A DNA stretch of 64,000 nt from RUG806 sp045588855 (GCA_045588855.1 JAZNEX010000058.1:62001-126000); one strand, 5' to 3'. Counted from the stretch's first letter, positions 43,064 through 51,909 are shown. Notes: a model not told the origin generated them from the sequence alone. Made by a program: numbers and translations.

Positions 43064-44068
43064 ATGAATAAACCTCTTATTAAAGTAGAAAACCTTCATA
43101 CATCATTTTTTACCGATTCAGGTGAAAAGAGAGCTGTAAACGGTGTTTCATTTGAGCTTGACCACGGAGAGATTCTCGGTATCGTTGGTGAATCAGGCTC
43201 AGGTAAATCCGTTACGGCATATTCAATCATGCAGATACTTGCCGCTACAGGTAAAATAACCGAAGGCAGTATTTACTACAAGGGCGAGGATATTACCAAA
43301 TGGAAGGAAAAGCAGCTTCGTGACTTCAGAGGTAAGTGCTGTTCCATTATCTTCCAGGATCCCATGACAAGCCTTAATCCCGTATTTACTATCGGTAATC
43401 AGCTTGTTGAAGCAATTACTCTTCATACTGACAAAAAGGGCAAGGCAGCAAAAGCAAGAGCAGCAGAGCTTCTCTCTCTTGTAGGTATCAATGAGCCTGA
43501 ACGTCGTCTTAAGCAGTATCCCTTTGAGTTGTCAGGCGGTATGCGTCAGAGAGTTATGATTGCTATGGCACTTGCTTGTGAGCCTGATATTCTTATTGCT
43601 GACGAGCCTACAACTGCTCTTGACGTTACAATCCAGGCGCAGATTCTTGAGCTTATACAGAAGCTTCAGAAGGAGCTTGGTATGGCTGTTATTCTTGTTA
43701 CGCATGACCTTGGTGTTATTGCACAGCTTTGTGATAATATCATTGTTATGTACGGCGGAAGAATCTGCGAAAGAGGTACAGCTAAGGAAATATTCTATAA
43801 TCCCAAGCACGAATACACTAAGGGACTTCTTCGTTCAATTCCCAATTCTGCAAGAATGAAGGAGAAGCTTGTGCCTATTCTCGGTACTCCCATCAATATT
43901 ATGAATCTTCCTGCCGGCTGTGCATTCTGTGCAAGATGTGACAATGCAATGAAGATCTGTCTTGAAGAGAAGCCCGAAGAAATTGAAATCAATGAAAATC
44001 ATAAAGCATCCTGCTGGATAAATATCAGAGATGCCGTAATGCAGGAAGGAGGAAATACTGATGAGTGA
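43064..44068 (+). CDS. oppD: Oligopeptide ABC transporter ATPase OppD
   Basis: The 334-residue ATPase has Walker A VGESGSGKSVTAYS, signature LSGGMRQRVMIAMAL, Walker B ILIADEPTTALDVT and a C-terminal OppD cluster-like cysteine region (CAFCARCDNAMKICLEE). It overlaps oppF by eight bases. Confidence 0.95.
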   Translation: MNKPLIKVENLHTSFFTDSGEKRAVNGVSFELDHGEILGIVGESGSGKSVTAYSIMQILAATGKITEGSIYYKGEDITKWKEKQLRDFRGKCCSIIFQDPMTSLNPVFTIGNQLVEAITLHTDKKGKAAKARAAELLSLVGINEPERRLKQYPFELSGGMRQRVMIAMALACEPDILIADEPTTALDVTIQAQILELIQKLQKELGMAVILVTHDLGVIAQLCDNIIVMYGGRICERGTAKEIFYNPKHEYTKGLLRSIPNSARMKEKLVPILGTPINIMNLPAGCAFCARCDNAMKICLEEKPEEIEINENHKASCWINIRDAVMQEGGNTDE

Positions 44069-45020
44069 TGTTTTACTTGAAGTACAGGGACTTAAGCAGC
44101 ATTTCCCCGTTCGTACCGGTTTTTTCAAAAATACTCCTCTTAAGGCAGTTGACGGTGTTTCTTTCACAATTAACAAGGGTGAAACCCTGGGTCTTGTAGG
44201 TGAGTCCGGCTGCGGCAAAACAACAGTCGGAAGATCAATACTTCGTTTATATGAGCCTACTGCAGGTCATGTATTTTTTGAGGGTGAAGAAGTAACCAAA
44301 AACAATATCACTGATATGCGTAAGAAAATGCAGATGGTTTTCCAGGATCCTTATTCTTCACTTGACCCAAGAATGACTGTTGAAGACATTATCGGTGAGC
44401 CTCTTGATGTTCATAATCTTTATTCCAACAAAAAGGAAAGAAGAGAAAGAATTCTCGAGCTTATGAATTATGTTGGCCTCAATTCCGAGCATGCAACCCG
44501 TTACGCACACGAATTTTCAGGCGGTCAGCGTCAGAGAATCGGTATTGCAAGAGCACTTGCAGTTGATCCTAAATTCATTGTCTGTGACGAGCCTGTTTCT
44601 GCTCTTGACGTTTCAATTCAGGCGCAGGTTATAAACATGTTTGAGGATCTTCAGGAAAAGCTCGGTGTTGCATATCTTTTCATTGCACACGACCTTCTTG
44701 TTGTTCATCATATATCTCAGCGAATAGCTGTTATGTATCTCGGTAAAATTGTTGAAATGGCGGATGCGGATGATCTTAACAATAATCCTCTTCATCCCTA
44801 TACACAGTCTCTTTTATCTGCTGTCCCGATTCCTGATCCTGATATTGCAAGAAGCAGACAGAGAATAGTTCTCGAAGGCGATGTGCCCAGTCCTCTTAAG
44901 ATGCCTACCGGATGCCCCTTCAGAACACGCTGTCGTTATGCAACCGAGCAGTGTGCTCAGGAGTGTCCCGAGCTTACAGACAGAGGCAACGGACATATGT
45001 CTGCATGCTTCAACAGATAA
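44061..45020 (+). CDS. oppF: Oligopeptide ABC transporter ATPase OppF
   Basis: The 319-residue ATPase has Walker A GESGCGKTTVGRSILRL, signature FSGGQRQRIGIARAL, Walker B FIVCDEPVSALDVS, and the OppF cysteine region FRTRCRYATEQCAQ. It forms the heterodimeric engine with OppD. Confidence 0.95.
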   Translation: MSDVLLEVQGLKQHFPVRTGFFKNTPLKAVDGVSFTINKGETLGLVGESGCGKTTVGRSILRLYEPTAGHVFFEGEEVTKNNITDMRKKMQMVFQDPYSSLDPRMTVEDIIGEPLDVHNLYSNKKERRERILELMNYVGLNSEHATRYAHEFSGGQRQRIGIARALAVDPKFIVCDEPVSALDVSIQAQVINMFEDLQEKLGVAYLFIAHDLLVVHHISQRIAVMYLGKIVEMADADDLNNNPLHPYTQSLLSAVPIPDPDIARSRQRIVLEGDVPSPLKMPTGCPFRTRCRYATEQCAQECPELTDRGNGHMSACFNR

Positions 45021-45032
45021 AAGAATAAAAAA

Positions 45033-45102
45033 CGGTGTGTTTTCATAAAAATATACACCGGAACAGTTTTTGTATACTGTCTGCGTATATTTCCGGTTTT
45101 TT
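45033..45102 (+). promoter_or_regulatory. Overlapping alternative hairpins between oppF and oppA, possible attenuator
   Basis: CGGTGT (45033-45038) pairs with ACACCG (45055-45060). ACCGGAA (45057-45063), whose left part lies in that 3' arm, pairs with TTCCGGT (45091-45097) before six T. Only one hairpin can form, so the second, a terminator, could be controlled by the first. It can set the ratio between the membrane components and the binding protein. Confidence 0.6.
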
Positions 45103-45127
45103 GAACTCTTCCGGAAATAAGGCAGAG

Positions 45128-45133
45128 TATAAT
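45128..45133 (+). promoter_or_regulatory. -10 element before the binding-protein gene
   Basis: TATAAT at 45128-45133 is perfect, but no good -35 lies at 17 bases. TTGAAC at 45101 is 21 bases away. A separate promoter for the binding protein is possible but weakly supported. Confidence 0.35.
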
Positions 45134-45159
45134 AAATAATCTTAACGGAGGAAAAACAA

Positions 45160-46941
45160 ATGAAAAAAGTTTTAGCAATGCTTCTTGTGCTTGTTATGGC
45201 TCTTGCTGTTTGTTCTTGCGGCGGTAACGGCGGCGAAGAAACAACAGCTCCCGCAGGCAACACAGATGACTCTGCTGCTGGTCAGCTTCTCAGCGATGCT
45301 TTCATTGATCCTATCAATGACTGGGCAAAGTATGATGAACTTATTGATCAGATCAGAGTTGAAACTGACACAGCAAAACGTACAGAAATGATGCACGATG
45401 CAGAAGATATCCTTATGTCCAACGGATGCGTTATTCCCCTTTACTACTATAACGATATCTACATGGAAAAGGATTATGTTTCCGGAATGTATGCAAATCT
45501 TTTCGGTTACAAGTTCTTCCATCATGTAAAACTTGCAAATGATTCAACAACTCTTCGTGTAAATCTTGCAAGTGAACCCGATTATCTTGACCCCGCTCTT
45601 AACTCTTCAGTTGACGGTGCTTGCCTTGCAGTTAACACATTTGCAGGTCTTTACACCTACAATGAAGAAGGTAAGACAGTTCCCGATCTTGCTACAGGTT
45701 ATACTGTAAGTGAACCCGCAGAAGACGGCAGCGTTACTTTCACAGTAACTCTTAAGGACGGTCTCAAGTGGTCAGACGGCAGCGAACTTACAGCTGCTGA
45801 CTTCGAATACTCATGGAAGAGAGCTGCTTCTGAAAAGACAGCTTCCGACTATGGTTACATGTTCTCAACATTTGTTGGCTATCCCAATGAACTTGCAGTT
45901 ACTGCAAAGGATGCAACAACTCTTGAGTTCTCACTTGTAGCTCCTTGTGCTTACATGGAAGGCCTTATGGCATTCCCCACATTCTTCCCCGTAAATCAGG
46001 CTGCTGTTGAAGCAAATGCTGATTGGGAAACAACTCCCGGCGGTTGGTGTACAGAAGCTGGTTTCGTTTCAAACGGACCCTTCATCTGCACAGGTTGGGA
46101 TCACGATGTTTCTATGACATACGAAAAGAACCCCAACTATCACGATGCTGAAAACGTAACAGTTGATAAGCTTGAATTCATGCTTTCAGCTGATGATACA
46201 GCTATCTTCGCTGCTTACAATGCAGGCAACGTTGATATTATCGACACAGTTCCCACTGATGAAATCAAGAACCTTCTTGAAACAGAAAACAAAGAGTTCA
46301 AAATCGTTGATAACCTTGGTACATACTATGTAGCATTCAATGCTAACAGCGAACTTTTCAAGGATAAGACTCCTGCTGAAGCTGCTTGCATGAGACTTGC
46401 ATTCAACATCCTTATCGACCGTGAAGCTATCTGTGAAACAGTTGGCCAGACAGGTCAGGTTGCTGCAAACTCTTACATTCCTCTCGGTATGGCAGACGGT
46501 AACGGCGGTATCTTCAAGCCCGAAGCAAGCTCAAACGCATATTACAATGAATTTGCTATCAACGAAGACTTCGAAGGCACAGTTGCTAAGGCTCGTGAAT
46601 ATCTTGAAGCTGCAGGCTTTAAGTTCAATGAAGACGGCAAGCTTTCCGAAGAAACTCCCATCGTTATTGAATATCTTACAAACGACGGTACAGGTCACGT
46701 TGCAGCTGCTCAGATCATGCAGGCTGACTTCGCTGAACTCGGTATCGAAATGAGCATTCAGCAGGTTGAATGGAACACATTCCTTGAAGAAAGAAAGAAC
46801 GGCAACTTCGACATCGCTCGTGAAGGCTGGCTTGCTGACTTCGATGACCCCATCAATATGCTTGAAATGTTCCAGACATCCTCCGGTAACAATGACTGTC
46901 AGTTCGGTCGTTTTGACGGTTGGGATCAGGCTGCTGAATAA
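45160..46941 (+). CDS. oppA: Oligopeptide-binding lipoprotein with apparently circularly permuted SBP_bac_5 domain
   Basis: The 593-residue protein has a lipoprotein signal ending near Cys-18/Cys-20. Residues about 52-123 (YDELIDQIRVETDTAKR, then HDAEDILMSNGCVIPLYYYN and MYANLFGYKFF) match the part that normally ends OppA-type binding proteins. Residues from about 130 (TLRVNLASEPDYLDPALN) match the usual start, and the protein stops after GNNDCQFGRFDGW, just where the missing C-terminal module would follow. So the order appears permuted, with nothing lost. The gene is last in the opp operon. The permutation is my hand reading; a domain search would settle it. Confidence 0.85.
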   Translation: MKKVLAMLLVLVMALAVCSCGGNGGEETTAPAGNTDDSAAGQLLSDAFIDPINDWAKYDELIDQIRVETDTAKRTEMMHDAEDILMSNGCVIPLYYYNDIYMEKDYVSGMYANLFGYKFFHHVKLANDSTTLRVNLASEPDYLDPALNSSVDGACLAVNTFAGLYTYNEEGKTVPDLATGYTVSEPAEDGSVTFTVTLKDGLKWSDGSELTAADFEYSWKRAASEKTASDYGYMFSTFVGYPNELAVTAKDATTLEFSLVAPCAYMEGLMAFPTFFPVNQAAVEANADWETTPGGWCTEAGFVSNGPFICTGWDHDVSMTYEKNPNYHDAENVTVDKLEFMLSADDTAIFAAYNAGNVDIIDTVPTDEIKNLLETENKEFKIVDNLGTYYVAFNANSELFKDKTPAEAACMRLAFNILIDREAICETVGQTGQVAANSYIPLGMADGNGGIFKPEASSNAYYNEFAINEDFEGTVAKAREYLEAAGFKFNEDGKLSEETPIVIEYLTNDGTGHVAAAQIMQADFAELGIEMSIQQVEWNTFLEERKNGNFDIAREGWLADFDDPINMLEMFQTSSGNNDCQFGRFDGWDQAAE

Positions 46942-46990
46942 TAGAAGCCTGTAACTGTCTGAAAACGGACTGATAAAAAAGATTATTTTT

Positions 46991-47023
46991 CCTCCCCGGT
47001 ATTTTGCCGGGGAGGTTTTTTTT
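46991..47023 (+). terminator. Terminator of the opp operon
   Basis: A perfect 9-bp GC-rich stem (46991-46999 with 47007-47015) is followed by eight T. Confidence 0.95.
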
Positions 47024-47033
47024 AATATATAGG

Positions 47034-47098
47034 AAATTGCTCGCAAAAGTGAGCAATTTGCATATATCAAGAAACACCGATTCCCCCAAGATTGGGGG
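47034..47098. repeat. Two hairpins upstream of an orphan promoter
   Basis: AAATTGCTC (47034-47042) pairs with GAGCAATTT (47051-47059), and CCCCCAA (47083-47089) with TTGGGGG (47092-47098). No gene ends between them and they lie beyond the opp terminator. They look like part of a dispersed repeat, but only one copy is seen here. Confidence 0.55.
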
Positions 47099-47105
47099 CA
47101 GGGGG

Positions 47106-47135
47106 TTGACAAATCGTAAGATTTTTTCTTATAAT
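47106..47135 (+). promoter_or_regulatory. Strong promoter with no plus-strand gene downstream
   Basis: TTGACA (47106-47111), 18 bases, TATAAT (47130-47135). Downstream is only the convergent YitT gene, so it could drive a small or antisense RNA. Confidence 0.6.
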
Positions 47136-47164
47136 GTTGCAAAAAAATTTTAACAGAATAAAAA

Positions 47165-47190
47165 TAATGCATTCTGTTAAGAATGCATTA
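47165..47190 (-). terminator. Terminator of the YitT-family gene
   Basis: A perfect 10-bp stem (47165-47174 with 47181-47190) is followed on the minus strand by TTTTTATT. The YitT stop codon (47188-47190) lies in the stem. The left arm can also pair with TAACAGAAT (47151-47159), giving an alternative fold on the plus strand. Confidence 0.8.
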
Positions 47191-47802
47191 GCGCAGTTGT
47201 TTTTTTGATTTTGATACAAATCCTATAATCTGACCTGATATTACGACTGTCAGAAGGGAATATATGATTTTTGTAAGCGGGATGTATGTAAGGGAAAGTG
47301 AGAGCACTGTCAGGTCGGATATGAGATATATCCATTGAATTTTCAGTCTTGTTATTTTTGAAAGGCTCATTGCAAGGGCGTCATCTCCGCAAGGAGCTCC
47401 GCCGCCTCTTACTGCAAGCCCCACACCTATCCCTACAAAAACAGCGCCGAGTACGGCACATATAAGGGGATATTCAGCTATATCCGGATAAATCCTCGGA
47501 AACAGCTCAAAAACTCTGTAAGAAGCACTGAAAGATGCTGTTGAAATAACGGAATATATAAGAAAAGTTCTACCGAGAGTTTTTATACCGAATATATAAC
47601 ATATACCGTTAAGCAGAAATCCTGTTATTGCAGGTGAAATGCCGAAAATATTTTCAAGAAGCAGTGTCAGACCGATTGTTCCGCCTTCGGTGACAGATGC
47701 AATTGAATGAATATTATACATTCCGAATGCAAGTATTATGCTTCCGAGTACACATAGTATGCAGTTTTTGGTTTTTATTCCACTGAAGAATTTTTTTATC
47801 AT
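47188..47802 (-). CDS. YitT/YczE-family membrane protein
   Basis: The start ending at 47802 (MIKKFFSGIKTKN) is used: it has AAAGG eight bases upstream, and the promoter elements lie inside the longer frame. The 204-residue protein has five or six membrane segments and the GLAVRGGGAPCGDDALAMSL segment, typical of YitT/DUF161-type proteins. No cytoplasmic ligand domain is present, as in short family members. The function is unknown. Confidence 0.75.
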   Translation of the reverse strand: MIKKFFSGIKTKNCILCVLGSIILAFGMYNIHSIASVTEGGTIGLTLLLENIFGISPAITGFLLNGICYIFGIKTLGRTFLIYSVISTASFSASYRVFELFPRIYPDIAEYPLICAVLGAVFVGIGVGLAVRGGGAPCGDDALAMSLSKITRLKIQWIYLISDLTVLSLSLTYIPLTKIIYSLLTVVISGQIIGFVSKSKKQLR

Positions 47803-47830
47803 AAAATCTGCCTTTCCGCATTCTTTTGCC

Positions 47831-47859
47831 ATTATATAACAACTTGCCGGATTTGGCAA
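47831..47859 (-). promoter_or_regulatory. Promoter of the YitT-family gene with a palindrome over the -35
   Basis: On the minus strand TTGCCA (47854-47859), 17 bases, TATAAT (47831-47836). TTGCC-N6-GGCAA (47844-47859) covers the -35 and could be an operator. Confidence 0.65.
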
Positions 47860-47909
47860 TAAAAACGGACTTTTAATATAAAATTAACAATAAAAGAGGT
47901 AATACAGTC

Positions 47910-47938
47910 TTGCTTTTTAAAGAAGAAAGTAGTAATAT
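47910..47938 (+). promoter_or_regulatory. Promoter of the DUF4474-like gene
   Basis: TTGCTT (47910-47915), 17 bases, TAATAT (47933-47938). Confidence 0.6.
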
Positions 47939-47981
47939 AGAATCAGTTATATGTGCATTTATATTCAGAAGGAGTTATATT

Positions 47982-49163
47982 ATGAAAGTAACAAAAAAAC
48001 TCATTTCACTGATTCTTGCTCTCGTTTTGCTTGTTACATCAGTGCCCTTTGCTTTTGCAACCGAGAAGGAAGGCAGTATAGAAAGCTATAAGAAAGTGAT
48101 GCTTGAGATGGGTTATCCTGTTGTCTCAACAGAGGAGTTTGGTTTCTTCTTAAGTGTTCTTCAGACTTTACGTTATCTTCTTACAGGTATTGAACCTAAT
48201 ACAGAGAGAATTGAAGTTACCTATGATGAAGCAATTCACAGCATTACATCACAGATCTGCAATGAAAGCGGTCTTGACTTTGATCTGATTATGGCAAATC
48301 TTCCCAATATCAATCTTGTAACAAATTACATCAAGGACAAATACAGCATTGATACAACTCTTTTCCGTGAAGAAAGATATCAGAAGGAAGCAGAGTATCT
48401 GGCTGCGGGCAACGATCTTATGGCAACAATATGTCATGCTATCGGTGCGTTTATGAGCATTATCCAGAAGCTGTATGCATATACCATACCTACTGATGAT
48501 CCCGATGTATGTGAGCTTGTTCTTTATATGGAATTTGAAGACGGTACAAATGAAACCCACTATCCCGGTGTTTATATCAACACAAAGACCGGTGAGTGCT
48601 ACGGTAAAAACGGTACCGGTATATTTGGTATAGGTCACAATTTCAATTACTATGAAATGACATTATACTCAACAGTTGATTGTTGGATGAGAAATTACGG
48701 CTTCTGCATTTTTTATGATGTTGCAGCAAATCTTCTTCCCACAAACTTTGACTATATCACAAGACGTTTTAAGTTCTCTTATGACGGACTTGATTGGATG
48801 ATTCAGATTTGGAAGGGTAACTATTTCATTTCAAACGGCGGTGAGGTTGGTGTTTACTGGCGTGAGCCCGGCCAGGTTGGTTCTTACTACAACTGTGCTA
48901 CCGAGGAAATGGAAATGCCTATGTCACTTCAGGTATTGATAGGTGATAAGGTGCTCGTAAACCGTAATCTCCAGAATCATTGGTGGATATGCGGTTTCCA
49001 TATGAGTGAAAAACTGTATCTTCCCTCTGCACTTACTCTTAAATCAACACTTGTGATGCCCGATAAGGAAATGGTTGAAGCATTTACAGAGTCAATTGAT
49101 AATAATGTAATGGGTGATGTAACCTACACGGTAGACGGTCTCAACGTTAACATTGTATGGTAA
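47982..49163 (+). CDS. Secreted protein with DUF4474-like C-terminal domain
   Basis: The start at 47982 has AAGGAG eight bases upstream, shortening a longer frame. The 393-residue protein has a signal peptide (about residues 1-25, cut after AFA), a helical N-terminal half, and a C-terminal half containing FKFSYDGLDWMIQIWKGNYF and GGEVGVYWREPG, the pattern of the DUF4474 domain. The function is unknown. It is monocistronic and ends at a terminator shared with the opposite operon. Confidence 0.72.
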   Translation: MKVTKKLISLILALVLLVTSVPFAFATEKEGSIESYKKVMLEMGYPVVSTEEFGFFLSVLQTLRYLLTGIEPNTERIEVTYDEAIHSITSQICNESGLDFDLIMANLPNINLVTNYIKDKYSIDTTLFREERYQKEAEYLAAGNDLMATICHAIGAFMSIIQKLYAYTIPTDDPDVCELVLYMEFEDGTNETHYPGVYINTKTGECYGKNGTGIFGIGHNFNYYEMTLYSTVDCWMRNYGFCIFYDVAANLLPTNFDYITRRFKFSYDGLDWMIQIWKGNYFISNGGEVGVYWREPGQVGSYYNCATEEMEMPMSLQVLIGDKVLVNRNLQNHWWICGFHMSEKLYLPSALTLKSTLVMPDKEMVEAFTESIDNNVMGDVTYTVDGLNVNIVW

Positions 49164-49181
49164 TTTGCCGGTAAAAATGAA

Positions 49182-49222
49182 AAAGCCTGAATTGCACTGC
49201 AGTTCAGGCTTTGTGTTTTTTT
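49182..49222. terminator. Bidirectional terminator
   Basis: A perfect 10-bp stem (49182-49191 with 49203-49212) with inner pairing has T-runs on both strands and separates the DUF4474-like gene from the nitroreductase operon. Confidence 0.88.
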
Positions 49223-49227
49223 GAGAA

Positions 49228-49956
49228 TCAACTGTTCCATTGCTTAAGATACTCTTTTACACTTGCACTCATTTCTATAGAGAAATCACTGTTATATTTT
49301 CTGTTACAGAAAGCTTTCATCCAGTCTTCATAGGATTTTCCCTTAACTTTTGCACCGAATAAATCCTTTCTGTCTTTTTCATTAAGTACCTTGTAGGTAT
49401 TTGTATGAACAATATATTTCATATCTGCTCTTTCGGGTTTTTGTCTTCTTATCTGGCTTTCTTCAGGATAACCGAAAACAAGCATAGCTGCAGGGAAAAC
49501 ATATTCGGGTAAATTGAGCATCTCACGGTGAATGCTGCAGTTTTCCATAATGTCTCCGATATAACACGAGCCGATTCCGAAGCTTTCGGCAGCACACACT
49601 GCATTCTGTGCTGCAATTAGTGCATCATTGACAGCAAGAAGAAAATCGCCTTCACGCGGCTTTCTGGGATTACAGTCTGTATCTGTAAATGCATCATACC
49701 ATTTTTTGAAATCAGCGCAAAAAATAAGAGTAAGCTTGGATTCTTTAATAAAAGGCTGATTATCACAGGTAACGGAGAGCTTATCAAGGAGCTCTTTATT
49801 CTGAATGTCAAGAATCGTGTATAATTGCTGATTGCCTGCAGTGGGAGCATTTACTGCACAAATCAGAATTTCTTCTTTTATTTCATCGGTAATTTCACGG
49901 TCAGTAAAGACTCTTACGGATTTTCTTGCTTTAAGGCTGCGTGTGATTTCGTTCAT
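49228..49956 (-). CDS. Nitroreductase-family flavoprotein
   Basis: The start ending at 49956 (MNEITRSLKARKSVRVF) has AAGGAG seven bases upstream. The 242-residue protein has RKSVRVFTDREI, NAPTAGNQQLYTI, AAESFGIGSCYIGD and VFGYPEES, the FMN-binding pattern of oxygen-insensitive nitroreductases. The physiological substrate is unknown. It overlaps the EamA gene by 26 bases and is the last gene of a three-gene operon. Confidence 0.87.
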   Translation of the reverse strand: MNEITRSLKARKSVRVFTDREITDEIKEEILICAVNAPTAGNQQLYTILDIQNKELLDKLSVTCDNQPFIKESKLTLIFCADFKKWYDAFTDTDCNPRKPREGDFLLAVNDALIAAQNAVCAAESFGIGSCYIGDIMENCSIHREMLNLPEYVFPAAMLVFGYPEESQIRRQKPERADMKYIVHTNTYKVLNEKDRKDLFGAKVKGKSYEDWMKAFCNRKYNSDFSIEMSASVKEYLKQWNS

Positions 49957-50836
49957 TTTTGATCTCCTTTTTCGGTGTAATTTCATTCCACAGTGTAAAT
50001 CCTAAAATCAGTGCACCGCCGACAAGCTGCATTACAGTTATTTCTTCTTTGAGAATTGCAACAGAGCATATTACTGCCACAAGGGGATCAATATAGCTGA
50101 GAATTGCCGCTTTTTGTCCGGGTAATTCCTTAAGGGATGAAAAGTACATACAGTATGTAATGCCTGTATGCACAAGACCAACGGTAAGAAGCAGCAGTAT
50201 TCCTTTTGTATCAAGTGATGCCGCCGTGATGCCGCTTGTAAGAAGCACATAAGGTAAAAGAGTTACTGTTGCGGACGCAAACTGCAGGAAAGTTCGGTGG
50301 ATTCCGTCAACACCCTTTATGAATTTATTCAGTAGAATTACGGTAGCATATAGACAGGCGGCACCGAGGCCGAAGATAATTCCTAAAAAATGATTGCTGC
50401 CCGTATCAAGTGTACCGATACCCGTAATAAGCACAATGCCGACCGTTGACATAATAAAGCATATCCATTGCTTTGCGCCCATTTTTTCCTTAAAAAGAAG
50501 AGGACACAGCAATGTTACAATAACAGGAGCAAAATAATAGCTGAGAGTTGCAACGGAAACGGTAGTGTAGTTATATGCTTCAAAAAGCAGAATCCAGTTG
50601 AATGCCATTGCAACCCCTGAAATAAACAGGAGTGGTAGCTGTTTTTTTATTCTGCCGAAGGGGATTCTGTTTTTGGTTACAAGAAGAAAAAGCCCTATAA
50701 AAACCAGTGCCAGCACAGCTCTGTAAAATGCAAGCTCTCCCGAGCTTACATCGATGCTTCTTCTGAAAAGACCTATGGTGCCGAAAATAGTCATAGATAT
50801 AATTAGCATAAGTCTTGAATCAAATATTTTTTTCAT
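49931..50836 (-). CDS. EamA/DMT-family transporter
   Basis: The 301-residue protein has ten membrane segments in two EamA repeats (FGTIGLFRRSI..., then LYATVILLNKFI...), with SYYFAPVIVTLLCP and SYIDPLVAVICSV, one in each half. It probably exports amino acids or metabolites. GGAGA lies before the ATG. Middle gene of the operon with the PHP and nitroreductase genes. Confidence 0.88.
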   Translation of the reverse strand: MKKIFDSRLMLIISMTIFGTIGLFRRSIDVSSGELAFYRAVLALVFIGLFLLVTKNRIPFGRIKKQLPLLFISGVAMAFNWILLFEAYNYTTVSVATLSYYFAPVIVTLLCPLLFKEKMGAKQWICFIMSTVGIVLITGIGTLDTGSNHFLGIIFGLGAACLYATVILLNKFIKGVDGIHRTFLQFASATVTLLPYVLLTSGITAASLDTKGILLLLTVGLVHTGITYCMYFSSLKELPGQKAAILSYIDPLVAVICSVAILKEEITVMQLVGGALILGFTLWNEITPKKEIKNERNHTQP

Positions 50837-50851
50837 TTGTTGTCTCCATAT

Positions 50852-51880
50852 TCATATTGATTCAGGAAGAATAAGAGTATCGGTAAAATATGCATTTGTG
50901 TCGGCTTTAAGTCCGTTTTTGTCGATTACCGTTACTCTGAAATATCCGTCAGAGGGTTTTATTTCAAATACAGCGTGAGTGATTTCCCCGGTTTCTTCAT
51001 TGTATCTTGACATACATCTGCGGCGGTTTACGGTACAGGTGATTTTATCGGCAGGGGAGCACTCCACATGGAGCTTATCATCTTCAAGCCACAGGGCATA
51101 AATTTCAGGTCCTTGTGAAGAATAGAAGCTTCCGTTTACAAGTGCTTCAGTAACGCTTTCATATGTGAGTTTTTCTGCTTTTATCATAGTAAACGCACCA
51201 AAGGAATCCCACATACGGCATTTCGGGTCACGGCGGTTGTGGTTGTCATCGGCAGCTATACAGAAAATTCTCTCATCTTTTCTTAAAAAGTCATCGTATG
51301 CCTTTGCATTATATTCATCGTAACCGTCAATAAAGCTTGAGTAGTTGCATATTTCCATTGCATTCATGCCCTTATACTTTATGTAATCTTCATAATGCTC
51401 AAGTGACCAAGTGGGATGATTGTAGGTTACAAAAAATCCTTTATCCCTGCATTTTTTTATTGCAGTGTTTATGCAATCGGAATTGTATTCTCTTTCAAAA
51501 TCCGGCTCGTTTTCATCAAAAACAATTTCACTGTTTCTTTCGGGATTATGATATTTTGTTCTGTGAAAGCAGGGTTGAGTGATATTATCGGGACTCAGTG
51601 CAATGACACATATATCACAGCAGCGGGCGTCGAGAAAATCAGGCTTCCAAGCTTCATCAAATCCCAGCTCAAAGCCTGTAAGCATAAGAAAATCTTTATC
51701 TGTAAGCTCGTGATGAGGTACCATAATTTCGTGATCGGTGCAGCATAGAATACTGTACCCGCGTGATTTATATAAATCCTTCATCTGAGCAGGTGAAAGC
51801 GTGCCGTCGGATACGGTAGAATGTGAATGTAGATTTGCCTTGTAAAACTGTCCTGTTTCGGGTAAAAGATAATGCTTCAT
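50852..51880 (-). CDS. PHP-domain metal-dependent phosphoesterase
   Basis: The 342-residue protein has the PHP motifs NLHSHSTVSDG, CTDHEIM, YNHPTW and AADDNHNRRD. A C-terminal beta-rich region (about residues 265-340) follows. The substrate is unknown; the family includes phosphatases for nucleotides and sugars. It leads a three-gene operon and starts with GAGG before the ATG. Confidence 0.82.
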   Translation of the reverse strand: MKHYLLPETGQFYKANLHSHSTVSDGTLSPAQMKDLYKSRGYSILCCTDHEIMVPHHELTDKDFLMLTGFELGFDEAWKPDFLDARCCDICVIALSPDNITQPCFHRTKYHNPERNSEIVFDENEPDFEREYNSDCINTAIKKCRDKGFFVTYNHPTWSLEHYEDYIKYKGMNAMEICNYSSFIDGYDEYNAKAYDDFLRKDERIFCIAADDNHNRRDPKCRMWDSFGAFTMIKAEKLTYESVTEALVNGSFYSSQGPEIYALWLEDDKLHVECSPADKITCTVNRRRCMSRYNEETGEITHAVFEIKPSDGYFRVTVIDKNGLKADTNAYFTDTLILPESI

Positions 51881-51909
51881 AAAAGAACCTCACTTTATAT
51901 TACACACTG

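Noticed and set aside
43064..45020. A dipeptide-specific (Dpp) or nickel transporter identity for the ABC operon
   Set aside because: OppD/OppF-like motifs and the oppBCDF order fit peptide import, but finer substrate specificity cannot be read from sequence.
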